NCBI GenBank assembly: GCA_028023455.1
Contig: JAQFVV010000021.1
Coordinates: 7,282,853 to 7,346,852 of the forward strand
Direction of reading: 5' to 3'
Source of the DNA: Epiperipatus broadwayi
Taxonomy: Eukaryota > Onychophora > Udeonychophora > Euonychophora > Peripatidae
DNA length: 64,000 bases
Below, piece after piece: positions 1 through 11,030 of the stretch; within the stretch, counting starts at the first letter, position 1, and the number at the start of each line of letters is the position of its first letter. The position numbers and the translations under genes are program-made. The notes beneath the pieces were generated by a model that worked only from the letters and a program-made list of their open reading frames with translations, was not told the DNA's origin and made no database searches.

Positions 1-240
1 AGTAGTCACATCACCATACATTTTCCATTCCATTCTCTTCATTGTCCAGCTCTTCAATTTCATGTAACTCTTTCCATCTCTTATATCATCCAACAATGTC
101 AATCATTTCTATCCTTTCTTCTTGTTTTTACTCCTCATTCCCTCCAAAACAACTTTCATTAAACAATAATTTGTTATTAATATATGTCCGATCCAGTTTC
201 TTTTTCTATTTCTAATTTCCTCAATCAACTTCTTTCATCA
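1..240 (-). pseudogene. 3' end of an RTE-like LINE
   Basis: Read on the minus strand, this stretch gives a peptide with the pattern LIEEIRNRKRNWIGHIL, then VVLEGM, then LLDDIRDGKSY. This is the familiar C-terminal tail after the reverse transcriptase of RTE/Jockey-type non-LTR retrotransposons (an RxNWIGHIL segment, a basic linker, then an LLDDI/SYxxLK segment). It has internal stops, so it is a dead fragment. The window edge cuts its 3' side. Assignment rests on remembered family patterns, not a search. Confidence 0.6.
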
Positions 241-429
241 TGTACTTTTTTCAAAACTCCATTTATTATTTATTCATACAACTCATGTTTTGCTTTCTTC
301 TCCATGACCACATCTCAAAGGCTTCCAATTGGTTACTAATTTTATTACTCATTGCCACATTTCACAAACAAATAATTTTCTTCTTCTTCTTTTTCCTTTT
401 CCTATGTATTGATTTCTACTTTTACATAT

Positions 430-1388
430 CATACCATTTACAACTTTCTTAAACACTTTATCAATACTATTTTTTATATCAAAACTTTATTCTGACAGTT
501 TTGACTGTTCTGCAGTCATCATCAGAGCTACAATATTGAAATATATAATTATATAATTAATACACTTATACACATATTCATATACATAATTAAATACACA
601 AAATAAAACAAAATAAAACATACATTTTAATCTGACCATTATAATTAATCATTTCCCATTTTATTACTTTATCTTAAATAATTCTCTCCACATTTATTTT
701 ATATTACTTTATTTTATTTTTTCAAAAATTATTTATTATAATTATAAGTTTAAAAAACTTCTAAAAACTCAACTAACAAAATTTTCAGTTGGGTTTTTAG
801 AAGCAGGATTGCAAAGAGGTAGGTAATTTTTGAAATGTAAAAAAGTAATTTGTAATGTGGAAAAAGTTAATTGATAAATGTAAATTATTTAATAAAAATA
901 AGAAAAGGTTAGAAGTTGAATAAAAATATAAGTAAAAAGACAATAATATGTATTGAATAGTAGAATAAAAAGTCAGTTTTGTAAATTATTTAATAAAAAT
1001 AAGAAAAAGTTAGAAGTTGCTCAAAAATATAAGTAAAAAGACAATAATATGTATTAAATAGTAGAATAAAAAGAAAAAATTAAAATTATAATAAATATTT
1101 TTTTAAAAAAAATAAATATAAAGTAATATAAAATAAATATGAATAGAATTATTTAAGAGTAAAGTAATAAAATGGGAAATGATTATTTATAATGGGCAGG
1201 TTAAAATGTATGCTTTATTTTGTGTATTTAATTATCTATATGAATATGTGTATAAGAGTATTAATTATATAATTATATATTTGAATATTGTAGCTTAGAT
1301 GACGATTGCAGGGCAGTCGAAACTGTTAGAATAAAGTTTTGATATAAAAAAATAGTATTGATAAAATGTTTAAGAAAGTTGTGTGTGA
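430..1388. repeat. Large inverted repeat (foldback) with hammerhead-like ends
   Basis: The arm at about 430-755 reappears as its reverse complement at about 1060-1388. Both carry the same ordered landmarks: the run 'aaacactttatcaatac', a block around GACTG/CAGTC, a TATATAATTATATAAT tract, and a block ending in 'aaaatgggaaatgatta'. The roughly 300-bp spacer holds its own direct repeat: 'gtaaattatttaataaaaat' occurs near 880 and near 980. No ORF of note is present. The arms are imperfect, so the element is old. Confidence 0.8.
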
Positions 1389-1574
1389 TAACCAAATAAT
1401 TGTAGCATTTAATTATTCTTTTCCTTAAGTCTTTCTTCAAAGGTCCACAAAGTATTGTCTTTCTCTTAATAAATCCCACCTCACCCCCCCCCCCCAGTAA
1501 TTAAACAAAAAAATCTTATAATTTATAAATTTAATAAATTTTGTAACACAACCACAGCTGTATTACTATTTTAG

Positions 1575-1795
1575 AAAATCATACCCAATCATATCAACTG
1601 ATGATTGCTGGTTTAACATGAAATATGTATATTAGTGATGATTTATCTTTTCAACATATGTGTGATCAGGTGGGTCAGCAATATGAGATGGCATGGAGTG
1701 TTGAGGGTCATGTGGAAGTCTGAGTTCGAATCTCTATATATTACATTATATAGGTGCAGGTGTGTGTAAGCCTGTACAGTGTATTAAATTACAAT
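1575..1795 (+). mobile_element. SINE-H copy 1 (hammerhead-bearing SINE)
   Basis: CTGATGA lies at 1598-1604 and GAAA at 1620-1623, separated by a 15-nt stem-loop region (here mutated: TTGCT / AACAT). The copy continues into the family's conserved 'gatgatttatctttt' block. An A-box-like TGGGTCAGCAATA lies near 1672 and a B-box-like GAGTTCGAATCTC at 1722-1734. The order ribozyme then pol III-like boxes is shared with the copies near 11060 and 50580. It is diverged and probably inactive. Confidence 0.7.
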
Positions 1796-1879
1796 CACAT
1801 TAAGAAAAAAATACATTAACAATCATAAATTCAACACATTTTACAATATCACATGATTACTATCTCTTATACTAGCACA

Positions 1880-2065
1880 TAATTAAATCTTAAGATGTGG
1901 GTGCAGTGCTCTCAGATCCAAGGCTCCTCACTGACAAAGGCCACAAGCCAGAAACTAGTCTGGGGAGGGATTTTATACACAAGCCTTCTGGCATCCATTG
2001 ATTACTCTGGTTGGCATAGGGTGCCACTACTGTATGGAGAGTTTTGCCTTGTTTAATAACAATAT
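1880..2065 (+). mobile_element. FB-A half copy
   Basis: This is one arm of the FB-A foldback family. It contains the landmark strings 'ctcctcactgacaaaggc', 'ccagaaactagtctgggga', 'catccattgattactct' and 'gagttttgcctt'. The opposite arm is missing. The ribozyme-like core here reads CTGACAA instead of CTGACGA or CTGATGA. Confidence 0.75.
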
Positions 2066-2833
2066 TGTTGCGGCAACCTTTCTTTCTCAGAGCACTATTT
2101 GCAATATATTAGTAATGTTTCTTCAGATAATGTTGGAAGTGTGTAGATTTTATTCATCACTTTATTATCCTTTATGACTTTGTTTAAAGTGTTTTTCATA
2201 ATGAAAAGTTTTCTAAGTGTAATGTTCAAATTTTTATAAGAACATTCATAAAATTGACAAAGATTTAAAAACAATGAACAAACTAGAATGAATGTAGATT
2301 GTTAGTAACCGGAATGTTACATTTCGATAATAAAAAAAACTGATGAAGATGATTATCACCCAGAATATATGTATTTAATAATGATGAAAGTTAGTATGTC
2401 CATATTCATTTTATTAAAAAAAAACTATTAAAGATAAGTTACAGTAACGTTTTATTATTATTATTTTTATTTATGAGTTAATGTGAATGACTGAAAACAT
2501 ACCCTATAAACATATATGTAAATATGTCCCTTCAATTTACTATTAATAACTAAAGAATTATTTTTTTAATTTTGTTTATATTGTAATTTTAATTTACATA
2601 TGTATGTCATACATACAAAAAGTGTCTGTGTTTTATATATTACAATATATAAATGATATGCTTTGCAGGTTCATCTGTGTATGATTTTGACAATATACCA
2701 ACGTTTTGGCTTGATTACACAAGCCATCAAGTGGGTAATGAATAGAATATTATAAAGATGGTTGTTGAGATGCTGGAATCACTGGTTTATACCAATGTTA
2801 AAGTTCCATCAATAAAAACAAACAAACAGGCAT

Positions 2834-3235
2834 TTAAAATTGGAAAAAAATTCTTCTAAAAAGAAGTTTGCATGTGTCATCACATTTATTAATACAATTT
2901 GGTCTTTTTAATATCTTGATGGTTTCTCTTATCTTACTTTGAAAGAGAGTATAACATCTAGATATCTTGGTATTAAAAAAAACAATATTAGGATTTGAAT
3001 CCATAGCATGAAATAAAAGTGCTTCTGATGATGTGAATTGTTTAGATGCATTAGCATGTTCATATCTTCTAATACTGGTGTGATGATTGCTAATATCTAT
3101 GTAAGGAGCTGAATCTTTAGGCTTGGTTATGATGTTATTAATTTCTTGATTGCTGTTTTTATATTGCAGCATGTTAGTATATGTCTAAACTGGTCTGCAG
3201 TTCCTTTTATGTAAGGAATACACATCCCTTTTGAG
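2834..3235 (-). pseudogene. Penelope-like C-terminus (GIY-YIG side)
   Basis: The minus strand is open for 112 residues at 2834-3172. It contains RRYEHANA, then KIRETIKILKRPNCINKCDD near the C-terminus. That last segment (IRE-x-IEI-K-x-x-CINKxDD) is the conserved region after the GIY-YIG nuclease in one group of Penelope-like retroelements. The nuclease core itself is damaged. The fragment would have belonged to a reverse transcriptase/endonuclease polyprotein acting in the nucleus during target-primed integration. It is paired head to head with the copy at 3235-3560. Confidence 0.65.
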
Positions 3236-3560
3236 GATCATGGAGTTTTTGAAATTTTATGTGACATTTTAAAGCTTCTTATATAGGTATGAGCAATTAA
3301 CTCATCAGTATTAAAAAAAAAGAACATATTAATGCAGTTGGGCAAAACTCATCATGTCAGCACTCTCACTTCATGCTATGGATTCATGTCACAATATTGA
3401 TTTCTCTAATACCAGAATCCTATTCAGATGTGACACTCTACTAATGTAAGATCAGAGAAGCCATTGAGATACTAAAAAGACGAATTTGTATTAATAAATG
3501 TGATGACACATGTAAACATTCTATTTGGAATAATTTTTTAAAAATCATATTACTCTAAAA
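3235..3560 (+). pseudogene. Penelope-like C-terminus, inverted partner
   Basis: The plus strand repeats the same C-terminal region with frameshifts. A remnant of the GIY-YIG start (VxEILC...YIGM in mixed frames) lies near 3240-3290. The IREAIEILKRR-CINKCDD segment lies near 3450-3515. It is the mirror image of 2834-3235 and lacks any intact frame. Confidence 0.6.
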
Positions 3561-3777
3561 ATTTTCTCATTGTTATTTTTTTCTAATTTTATATATCTGT
3601 TTTTCTATTGGTGGAACATTAACATTGTTTTAAACCAATGTTTTAAATGTCTTTACAATCAACTTTACAATATTCTATTCATCATCCAGTTGATGGCTTG
3701 TATAATCAAGCTGAGGTGGTATATTTATTGTCAAAATCATAAATGGATGAATCCACAATTAATTCATTAAATAAATC

Positions 3778-3965
3778 ATTAATAGCATTTGGCTTTCCAC
3801 AAACAAAAACATCATCAACATATCGACTGTATAAAATAATATCTTTCTGATAATGATCCTTTTTTAAAATATTTTCTTCTTTTTTTTTATCAGAAAGATA
3901 TTATTTTATACAGTCGATATGTAGATGATGTTTTTGTTTGTGGCAAGCCAAATGCTATTAATGAT
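3778..3965. repeat. Inverted repeat at a Penelope RT junction
   Basis: Positions 3778-3853 are the reverse complement of about 3887-3965, around a roughly 30-bp T/A-rich centre. The right arm encodes the reverse transcriptase YVDD region. A short inverted 5' piece is therefore fused to the main sense-strand fragment that follows. This matches the inverted-end structure often seen in Penelope-like insertions. Confidence 0.8.
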
Positions 3966-4850
3966 TTGTTTAATGAATTGAATAATATAAATGGCTTAAA
4001 GTGGATTAAAACAGATGAAAATTTAATGAATATACAATTTTTAGATCTCAAGATAACCAGAAATAAGGATAAACTGGATTATTATATGACTCTTAAGCCA
4101 ATAGCAAAAAGAGGATACATTCCATATGAATCAAAAGTACCAATGTCACATAAAATGGAAGGTTTGAAGTCCTTTTTATTTAGAAATGATAGCCTTTGTA
4201 AATATGCTTCAGATAAAACTAAAAATATTGAAATTTATTGTAATGAGTTGTTAAACGTTGGATACAATTATGATTGTGTATATTATACTATTAAAAAATT
4301 TACTTCTAAATATAAAAATATTAATAATAATGTTCATTTTTCTGATAAAAAGTTGTGGATATGAATACCATATATATTGAATCAACACGCAAGTTTCATT
4401 AAAAAAATTTATAAAGGAATATGCGATATAGCATTTTATGCACCACCTACATTGAATAAATTAATAAACAATTCAAAAGATAAAACTTTATTGACAAATA
4501 AAAATTGTATCATTTACAAATGGACATGTAGGTGTGGTAGTGGATATATAGGTGAATCGAGGTGCATATTGGAAAAAGAACAAAAGAGCACATATTATTG
4601 TTTAAAAGGGTTCAAAATATGAAACAAAATTTTAAAAATAGTGAGAATTTATCAGCTTCTGTTTTTTTATGACCATAATAAATCATGTGTATATGGTTTT
4701 GATTATAACAATGTACAAATTTTGGAAACTGAAAGAAATAACAATAAAAGAAAAATTAAAGATGCAATGTTAATATATAAATACAAGCAAAATTTAATTA
4801 ATCGGCAAGCAGCAAACATTAAGATAACAGAATTATGGGAAAGTTGACAA
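3887..4850 (+). pseudogene. Penelope-like reverse transcriptase/GIY-YIG fragment
   Basis: Three plus-strand frames together cover the 3' part of a Penelope-like ORF. First is RT motif C, read as YSRYVDDVFVCG (about 3905-3940), continuing through a 132-residue open frame (3966-4364). It is followed by a linker (FIKKIYKGI), then the nuclease start IIYKWTCRCGSGYIGES (about 4508-4560), and the C-terminal KRKIKDA...INRQAANIKITELWES (4641-4847). Two frameshifts and stops at 4362 and 4620 break it. The RT and nuclease act together in target-primed reverse transcription. The C-terminus differs from that of the palindromic copy at 2.7-3.7 kb, so two Penelope lineages are present. Confidence 0.85.
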
Positions 4851-4948
4851 AGCTACAACATAGTGAAAGCGCTTCTAAGTTATAGTTATACATATAATTT
4901 TTATTGACTTTTAATTACTGTATTTTCAAATATTTATTTATAGAGTTA

Positions 4949-4970
4949 CGTATATATATATATATATACG

Positions 4971-5020
<50 letters not shown>
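4949..5020. repeat. (TA)n microsatellite
   Basis: Nearly pure TA dinucleotides with two ACG interruptions. It sits directly before the FB-D foldback. Confidence 0.95.
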
Positions 5021-5022
<2 letters not shown>

Positions 5023-5345
5023 CTAGAGGGAGCTTACCAATAGCCCCAATCAAACTTAAATATATAAGTGCCTAAAGAGAAAGAATTCAAAATCTCTATC
5101 GGAAAGTCCCCATTCCCAGACCAATTGGTTTCAAGCTTATGGCTCACCTCAGTGAGGAACTAGGACTTCAGACACTAGATCTAAACCAAATCAAAAGTCA
5201 GCACTTATCTAATACATTACTATCAATTTGAAAACCAATTTGTCTGAGAATGGAGACTTTGTCAGAGATTTTGAATTTCTCTCTCTTTCGGCACTCATAA
5301 ATAAAGCTTGATCGGGGATATTGGTAAGCTCCTTCTAGTGAACAT
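5019..5345. mobile_element. FB-D foldback element, copy 1
   Basis: The left arm starting 'cactagagggagcttacc' matches the right arm ending 'ggtaagctccttctagtg'. The arms extend about 110 bp inward, around 'aattcaaaatctct' and 'cattcccagacc'. On the minus strand the inner region contains the family's hammerhead-like block: a CTGA core, a GAGC-CATAA-GCTT stem, GAAA, then CCAATTGGTC. Copy 2 at about 5470-5770 has the same block on the plus strand. Confidence 0.75.
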
Positions 5346-5469
5346 TCATTTTAATACAAGCTTGAAAGCAAGTTACACAATTTGTATCTTGGTTTTATTA
5401 ATTATTATAAGTGTACCCTTGAAGGCTTTTGTGATGTTGTATTGCTGAGGCTATTAATATATGGTGAAA

Positions 5470-5770
5470 CTGAACTAAGTTCAGACCCATATAGCTAGCT
5501 GGTTTGTAAGGCTGGATTTGAAGACATTTACATGTTTCAAAAAGTCAGGTTTTCAAATTGATAGTAACATATTAGATAGATGCTGACTTTTGAGTTGGTA
5601 TTTTAGATTTAATGTCTGGAGTCCTAGTTCCTCACTAAGATGAGCCATAAGCTCGAAACCAATTGGACTGGGATGGGAACTTTCTGATAGAGATTTTGAA
5701 TTCTTTTTCATTTGGCACTTATAAATTAAAGCTTGATCAGGGCTATTGAACTTTAAAAGCAAATTACATA
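5470..5770 (+). mobile_element. FB-D element, copy 2
   Basis: Shares with copy 1 the block GAGCCATAAGCTCGAAACC followed by AATTGG, and the end 'aattaaagcttgatcaggg'. The stem GAGC/GCTC with loop CATAA and the following GAAACC-AATT-GG hairpin fit stems II and III of a hammerhead. The first core is damaged (CTAAGATGA). A related half copy is at 16020-16240. Confidence 0.7.
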
Positions 5771-6984
5771 ATTTGTGTCTTGCTTTATTAATTATTCTAT
5801 ATAAATTTACAATGAGATTTGTACTTGGACTACTGGTTTATTAAGTAAATAAAAAACTTTCCATCCAAAGTACAAGTCAAAACTTTTTTTAGAGAAAAGA
5901 ACAGACTGCCTTTTTTTACCTCATTTTCTTTGCAGAGGCTTAAGAAAGCATGGAGCAATCGTATTATTATTTAAAGCTATGTTTTAAATTAATTTATATT
6001 GTTTTAATTGAAATTTGTAAATTTTTAAAATTTATATTGAATGAATAATGCTTGCAGTACAATAATTAATACATACCTATTGGGATCAAACCATATCAAC
6101 AAATTTCTAAGTGTTATATGTGATGTATGATGTAAGTAAAGGGGAACAAAATATATTAGATATTGAGTCTCCACAATAAATAAATTACTTCAATTCTGTA
6201 GTTTGAAGATCACTGATGAATATATTAAATAAAGATAGAGATAAAACTACATCCCGTGTTGTTTAAATTTTTCTATTGGGAGGTCATTCTACTTTGTAAA
6301 TTAATAATTTCACCATACCCAAGGGTCTCAAAACACTTAGGCCAATTCTATTTTTTAAAGTGAGGCAGGAGTGTAATTAGTTCAGTAAAGTTGCATCAGA
6401 TTTCAAATTTATTTTGAGTGACTTTATCAATATAAATGGTAAAGGATAAAACTTTCACACAACAATTTCTTCTTGATATAAAACCCAGCCTGCTCTATAA
6501 ATAGATGGTTCTTGCTAATATTATTCTTTCAAATAACTTGATATCAAAAACTAGTTAGGTTTATTAAAGTGCTGGGTTTATTTGATTATAAATCAGCTAT
6601 AATTTTGCTTTTATGAAAATTCCTATAATATTTTCTGTATAAATAATGTTACTAATAGTTTTTCCAATTATGGTCTGGCATTGAGTCCTACATTTTTTAG
6701 AAACCATGCTCCTAGAGACTTTCATCTTTAAGACTGATCAAAAAAAAATTCAAGTTCATGAATACCTTCAGATTTTATTAGATTGATATTAAAGTAACAT
6801 TGTAAAAGAATTGTCTGCAAATCTTTTTTAATACTTCTTTTTCTTTCTTTTATTCACTTTAACATTAAAAGTTTGATATATAATACTAAAAATAACATTA
6901 ATAGTAAGAGAATAGTTCTTCCAGAAGTGCCTTTTTAACCACCAATATAAAAGTATCTAGATTCTTTAATTGGACCATATAATG
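5771..6984. other. AT-rich DNA without recognisable genes
   Basis: No ORF with protein-like composition and no repeat landmark that I recognise on either strand. Confidence 0.5.
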
Positions 6985-7200
6985 CAGGGGTGGACAACTT
7001 TTTGGCATCTCTGGGTCACAGTGGAAGAAGAAAAGTTGGATCTCACATTAAACACACAAAAGCTACTGAAATTTGATTAAAAAAAAGTTCATACTTAATT
7101 TTTGTGATATCTGCCAAGACCCATAACCAAAAAGTCCTCACATAATAATCGTAATTATGCAGTGGCTCATTCAGAAAATCACAAAAAAGTAACAAAACAT
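6985..7200 (-). mobile_element. hAT transposon terminal region
   Basis: Starts with CAGGGGTGG followed by ACAACTTTTTGGCATCTCTGGG. The CAGGGGTGGnCAA-CTTTTTGG pattern is the usual terminus of hAT elements whose transposase resembles the vertebrate GTF2IRD2/ZBED-type proteins. It lies on the 3' side of the transposase relic at 8010-9771, cut off from it by the FB-A insertion. I could not place the opposite terminus confidently (the best guess is near 10225). Confidence 0.7.
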
Positions 7201-7210
7201 CACCAAAGTA

Positions 7211-7987
7211 AGCCAATAAACATCACACGATCACCATTTCTTATGCTTGCTTTAACTGTTATTAACACAGGCAAAACTCACTATACATATTGCCACACAC
7301 AGCAAGCTATAGTAATCAATGGATTCCAGAAGGCTTGTGCACAAAATCCCCCCATCTAGTGCCTACTCATCCAGTATCTGCAGACTAGTTTCTGGCTTGT
7401 GGTCTTCATCAGTGAGGAGCCTTGGATCTGAGAGTACTGCAGCTAGATCTTAGGATCTAATGCACCCCTCTAGCAGCCACCTTTTATCTCCACTTAACTG
7501 CAAAACTATGAATCTTAAATTGAAAACACCTTAATATTTTCAATCCAAGCTCATTAGCTTATATAGTCATATAGGTCTGAACTCAGTTTAGTACCCATAC
7601 ATTTTGGTGCCTTTGGTTCTTTAATAACCATATCCACCACTATCATATTCGGCAGGATTGGTTTTAAGCCAATAAACATCACACGATCACCAATTCTAAT
7701 GAGCTTGGATTGAAAATATTAAGGGGTTTTCAATTTAAGACTCTTAGTTTTGTAGTTAAGTGGAGATAAAAGGTGGCTGCTAGAGGGTTGATTAGATCCT
7801 AAGATTTAGGTGCAGTACTCTCACATCCAAAGCTCCTCACTGATTAAGGCCACATGCCAGAAACTAGTCTGGGGATATTGGATGAGTAGGCACTAGATGG
7901 GGATTTTATGCACAGGCCTTCTGGCATCCATTGATTACTACAGCTTGCTGTGTGTTGCAATACGTATAGTGAGTTTTGCCTGAGTTA
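7211..7987. mobile_element. FB-A foldback element, full copy, 12-bp TSD
   Basis: Flanked by the direct repeat ATCACCAAAGTA at 7199-7210 and 7988-7999. The arms at about 7268-7570 and 7690-7985 are inverted copies: 'ggcaaaactcactat' on the left, 'gtgagttttgcctga' on the right, and the 'ctagtttctggcttgtgg' block in both. The left end carries an extra unpaired tail of about 57 bp (taaacatcacacgatcacc...) which marks the element's 3' end in other copies. It has no coding capacity. It is inserted into the hAT relic, so it is younger than that element. Confidence 0.9.
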
Positions 7988-8009
7988 ATCACCAAAGTAT
8001 TTCTTATAT

Positions 8010-9771
8010 TTTTTATTGTAAAAGTGGAAAAAACAAAGTGGGCAACATAAAACTAGTGATATATTTGACATTGTATTTATGACACTAATGAATTGATGTC
8101 TGCTTTGATAAAAGTAGTTGCTATTTTCAGTAAGTTCTTAATGTGGTAATCAGATAATTTAGCTCTAATTTTACTCTTAATGAATTTCATTGCTTGCATA
8201 TATAGGTGCTACCAAAAGTGGTGATATGAATAAGATGTGATTGTGAAGTATGGAATATTTAATCTCTGGGAAGATAGGATTTATAAAGGTCCAATATTTA
8301 GATGTAATCAATTTTTTTTAAAGTTGAAAATCAAATTGTAGCTTTATGCACTTGATTGGAAAATTTGCAGGTGACTTACTTATATTGCTTAAAATGGAGC
8401 CACAAATGTAACAAAATATTGATTGTCTTCCAAAGATCTTGGAAATCTATTTTCAAATTCTTGTAACAAATTGAAAAGCATGGCTGCATATTTTAAACTA
8501 TTTACAAGATTGTGTTTAGCTAATATGTCAACATGCATAAAATTGTTTGCCTTAAATTTGAATTTTTCATAATTTCCATTTCATTTGGAATACAGATATG
8601 GTTTTAAACATTGTATTGATAAGTTGGTTTTTATCTTGATGCTAATTTAACTCATTTAGAGGAACAGTTAAATCCAATAAAAATGCTAATTCTGTAAGCC
8701 AGGTTTTATTGTAAAGTTCCATTTTAATTTGCATTTATCATCATTCACAACTTAATAATCAACATTTGACCTTTTTTAGCCATTTTACTCTTGAAACATA
8801 ACTTTTTTTAAGCACTAATACTTGTATGGGCTTTCTAAAATTGGTGACAATTTAATTCTTTGGTTTGTGTGAAATCCACATTCCTGATGATGATTTGCAT
8901 GATGCTATCCATTTTGAAAGCTTTTGCACATAATCTTTCTTGATATATTATGCAATGACAGTTTATGAAATGTGAGTTTTGAATAGAAATTGTGTATCCT
9001 TCTTAATTTTTCAATTGCCTTTTTTTTTACTTACAATTGTTAGGGCTCCATTAGTAACTATACCAGATATGTTGGCAATAGACTAAAACAATCCACATAT
9101 ATTTTACTGCTTTGAATAAAGCTATTGAATTAATTTGTATCTTTTAATGATACTAAAAATCCATTTGTTCCATGATACTATATTCATCATCAATATATCT
9201 AATACCTATCTTTAACATCAGTACTCCTATCCATCACCAATATCTTAACATTTAAAATTAGCAGGTCTACTTTCAAAACATCTTTCAACAGATTTTTGGA
9301 AGTTCTTCAATTTGCCTGGGTAGAGTCTCATGGGGAAGATTCATTTTAGAAGTATTCCCTTTGTTCCAGGGCAAATTATATCTGCCATGCTTCTTATGCA
9401 TTGTTTAATAAACTCACCAAGGAAATGGTTTTGCTTTTTTTTTTTTTGCTATTAAATATGTTTCCCACGTAACTAGCTTTTAGAATGGAATCCATCTTAG
9501 TTGAACTTTTTAAAAAAAATGTTAAGAAGACAGACTTATTTTTTACATTATTTAATCCTTATGGAACAATCTTTTGTATGTACTGAATTTGTAGCATACT
9601 TTTGCTTATAATGCCTTTTCAAATTAGTCTTTTAAAACTTGCACAATTCCCTACCAATTTAGTAAAGTGCTTTACTATTTGCCTCAATTACAAATTAGTA
9701 ATTGATACACTTTTGAATGAAGAGTCTTTCTTTATCCATAATCTTTTTCTTTTGGATACTGTAGAAGCCAT
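8010..9771 (-). pseudogene. hAT-superfamily transposase relic
   Basis: On the minus strand, many short frames line up in order with a hAT transposase of the GTF2IRD2/SCAND3-like type. The start is MASTVSKRKRLW at 9771. A KASYVGNIF segment lies near 9460-9485, matching the family's ASYxVAxxIAKxKK. A TNGALTIVSKKK segment lies near 9040-9055 (family: TDGAPSMTGKKKG). Next comes the cysteine/histidine region with ERLCAKAFKMDSIMQI near 8890-8940, then LLQEFENRFPRSLEDNQYF near 8430-8480. The C-terminal dimerisation region FIKSKIRAKLSDYHIKNLL lies near 8120-8190. Length and order fit a nearly complete gene, but there are many stops and frameshifts. The family cuts and pastes DNA with 8-bp target duplications; this copy is dead. 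Confidence 0.85.
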
Positions 9772-10925
9772 GTTAGGATTAAGAAAATAATAATAAATAA
9801 AAGTATTTTATTTCATTATGAATATTAACAGAAAAATATAAAGCAAGGTTCAAGCCCTTTCATGCTTCTCTGAGCTGCCAATGCAGGGTGAGGCAGAGAA
9901 TTACTTGTATGGGTCCTATATGATGCCCAAATCCACATATAAAAGAGCATTAGTCTTAAAGATTAAGCCTCATTTTCGAAGCTTATCATAAGGTTTGACT
10001 GTAATGCAGGAATGGCTGCATATTAGGGATGCAGTCAGTAGCCAATGATTTTTCAGCATGTTACATTCAGCCAATCAGACAACAAATGAGAAAATGTTTA
10101 CTCATTGGTAATCACTAGCTTTATTACATAGAATGCATATAAGGTGCCACCAAGGTGTAGAAGTAAACTTAATAATTAAACAAGAATGTTTACCATACAT
10201 ATAAAGTCTGATGATGTTAATTCTACCACCTGTGTTTGGAAGTTATCATATTGGAAGCAGCTATATACTATTTTTAAAATTGAAGTCATGCATGCATATA
10301 AATAGCAAGAGCATTCATATATTTATTTTAGACACATTACATGATGTAATTATAAAAATATATATAATTTAAGTAAGTTTACAATTTTGTGTTGGCCATA
10401 CTTATAGCCATCCCAGGCCACATGCAGCATCTTGTCTGCAGGTTAGTTTTCCAGTTTTTTACCAATTTTCATCGAAGAGTGATTTTCCAAGGATTGAAAA
10501 TTTCTTGATTTTTAATAGATAAATATTGTGTCTAATTGCTGGCTTCAGACCTAAATTGGAATTAATTGTTTTTAATACTCTCAAAGAATGGACCTTTGGG
10601 AAGATGTTGTTAAAAGTTTGTTAAACCTAGGATGGCAAAAGGGAATTTGAAAGATTCCCTTGATCCTTTCAAAATATTTAATATACAAAGAAAAGCAATA
10701 TATCTCTACCAACGCACCTAACCAAATAGGGCATAAAAGATCATTGACTAATCTAGTTATAGATGCTAATAAAAATTTCTAGTCAAATTAATTAAAAAAA
10801 GTTAATAATCATATTTTTTTAATGCATTTAAATTTTAAAATTAAATACTAAAATTAAAATAGTATCAGTTATACAAATCGATAACAACAAAAACAAATAG
10901 GGGGAGGGGCAGAGAAATAAAACTA
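9772..10925. other. Non-coding interval, upstream part of the hAT locus
   Basis: No coding signal. 9835-10260 is noticeably less AT-rich than its surroundings and could be another old repeat or the 5' part of the hAT element, but I cannot tie it to a family. Confidence 0.35.
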
Positions 10926-10929
10926 GTCT

Positions 10930-10995
10930 GAAAATATTGGGAATTTGAACTCAGACTTTCATGAAACCAACTATCCACACTATCTCATACTACTG

Positions 10996-11030
<35 letters not shown>

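Larger units (their letters stand above)
2680..3745. repeat. Palindromic Penelope-like element (two inverted 3' ends)
   Basis: The left half (2680-3230) is the reverse complement of the right half (3235-3745). Both contain a GIY-YIG endonuclease C-terminus followed by a non-coding tail. The tail ends in a stem-loop of the form GGCTTG-N6-CAAGC(C/T), seen at about 2705-2735 (minus) and 3690-3715 (plus). Inverted partial copies joined to a main copy are typical of Penelope-like insertions, so this may be a single complex insertion rather than two events. A third copy lies at 53585-54260. Confidence 0.75.

Noticed and set aside
7211-7987. Cut-and-paste MITE
   Set aside because: TSDs vary from 12 to 16 bp between copies and the ends are not symmetrical (one carries a unique tail), which does not fit a transposase-mobilised MITE.
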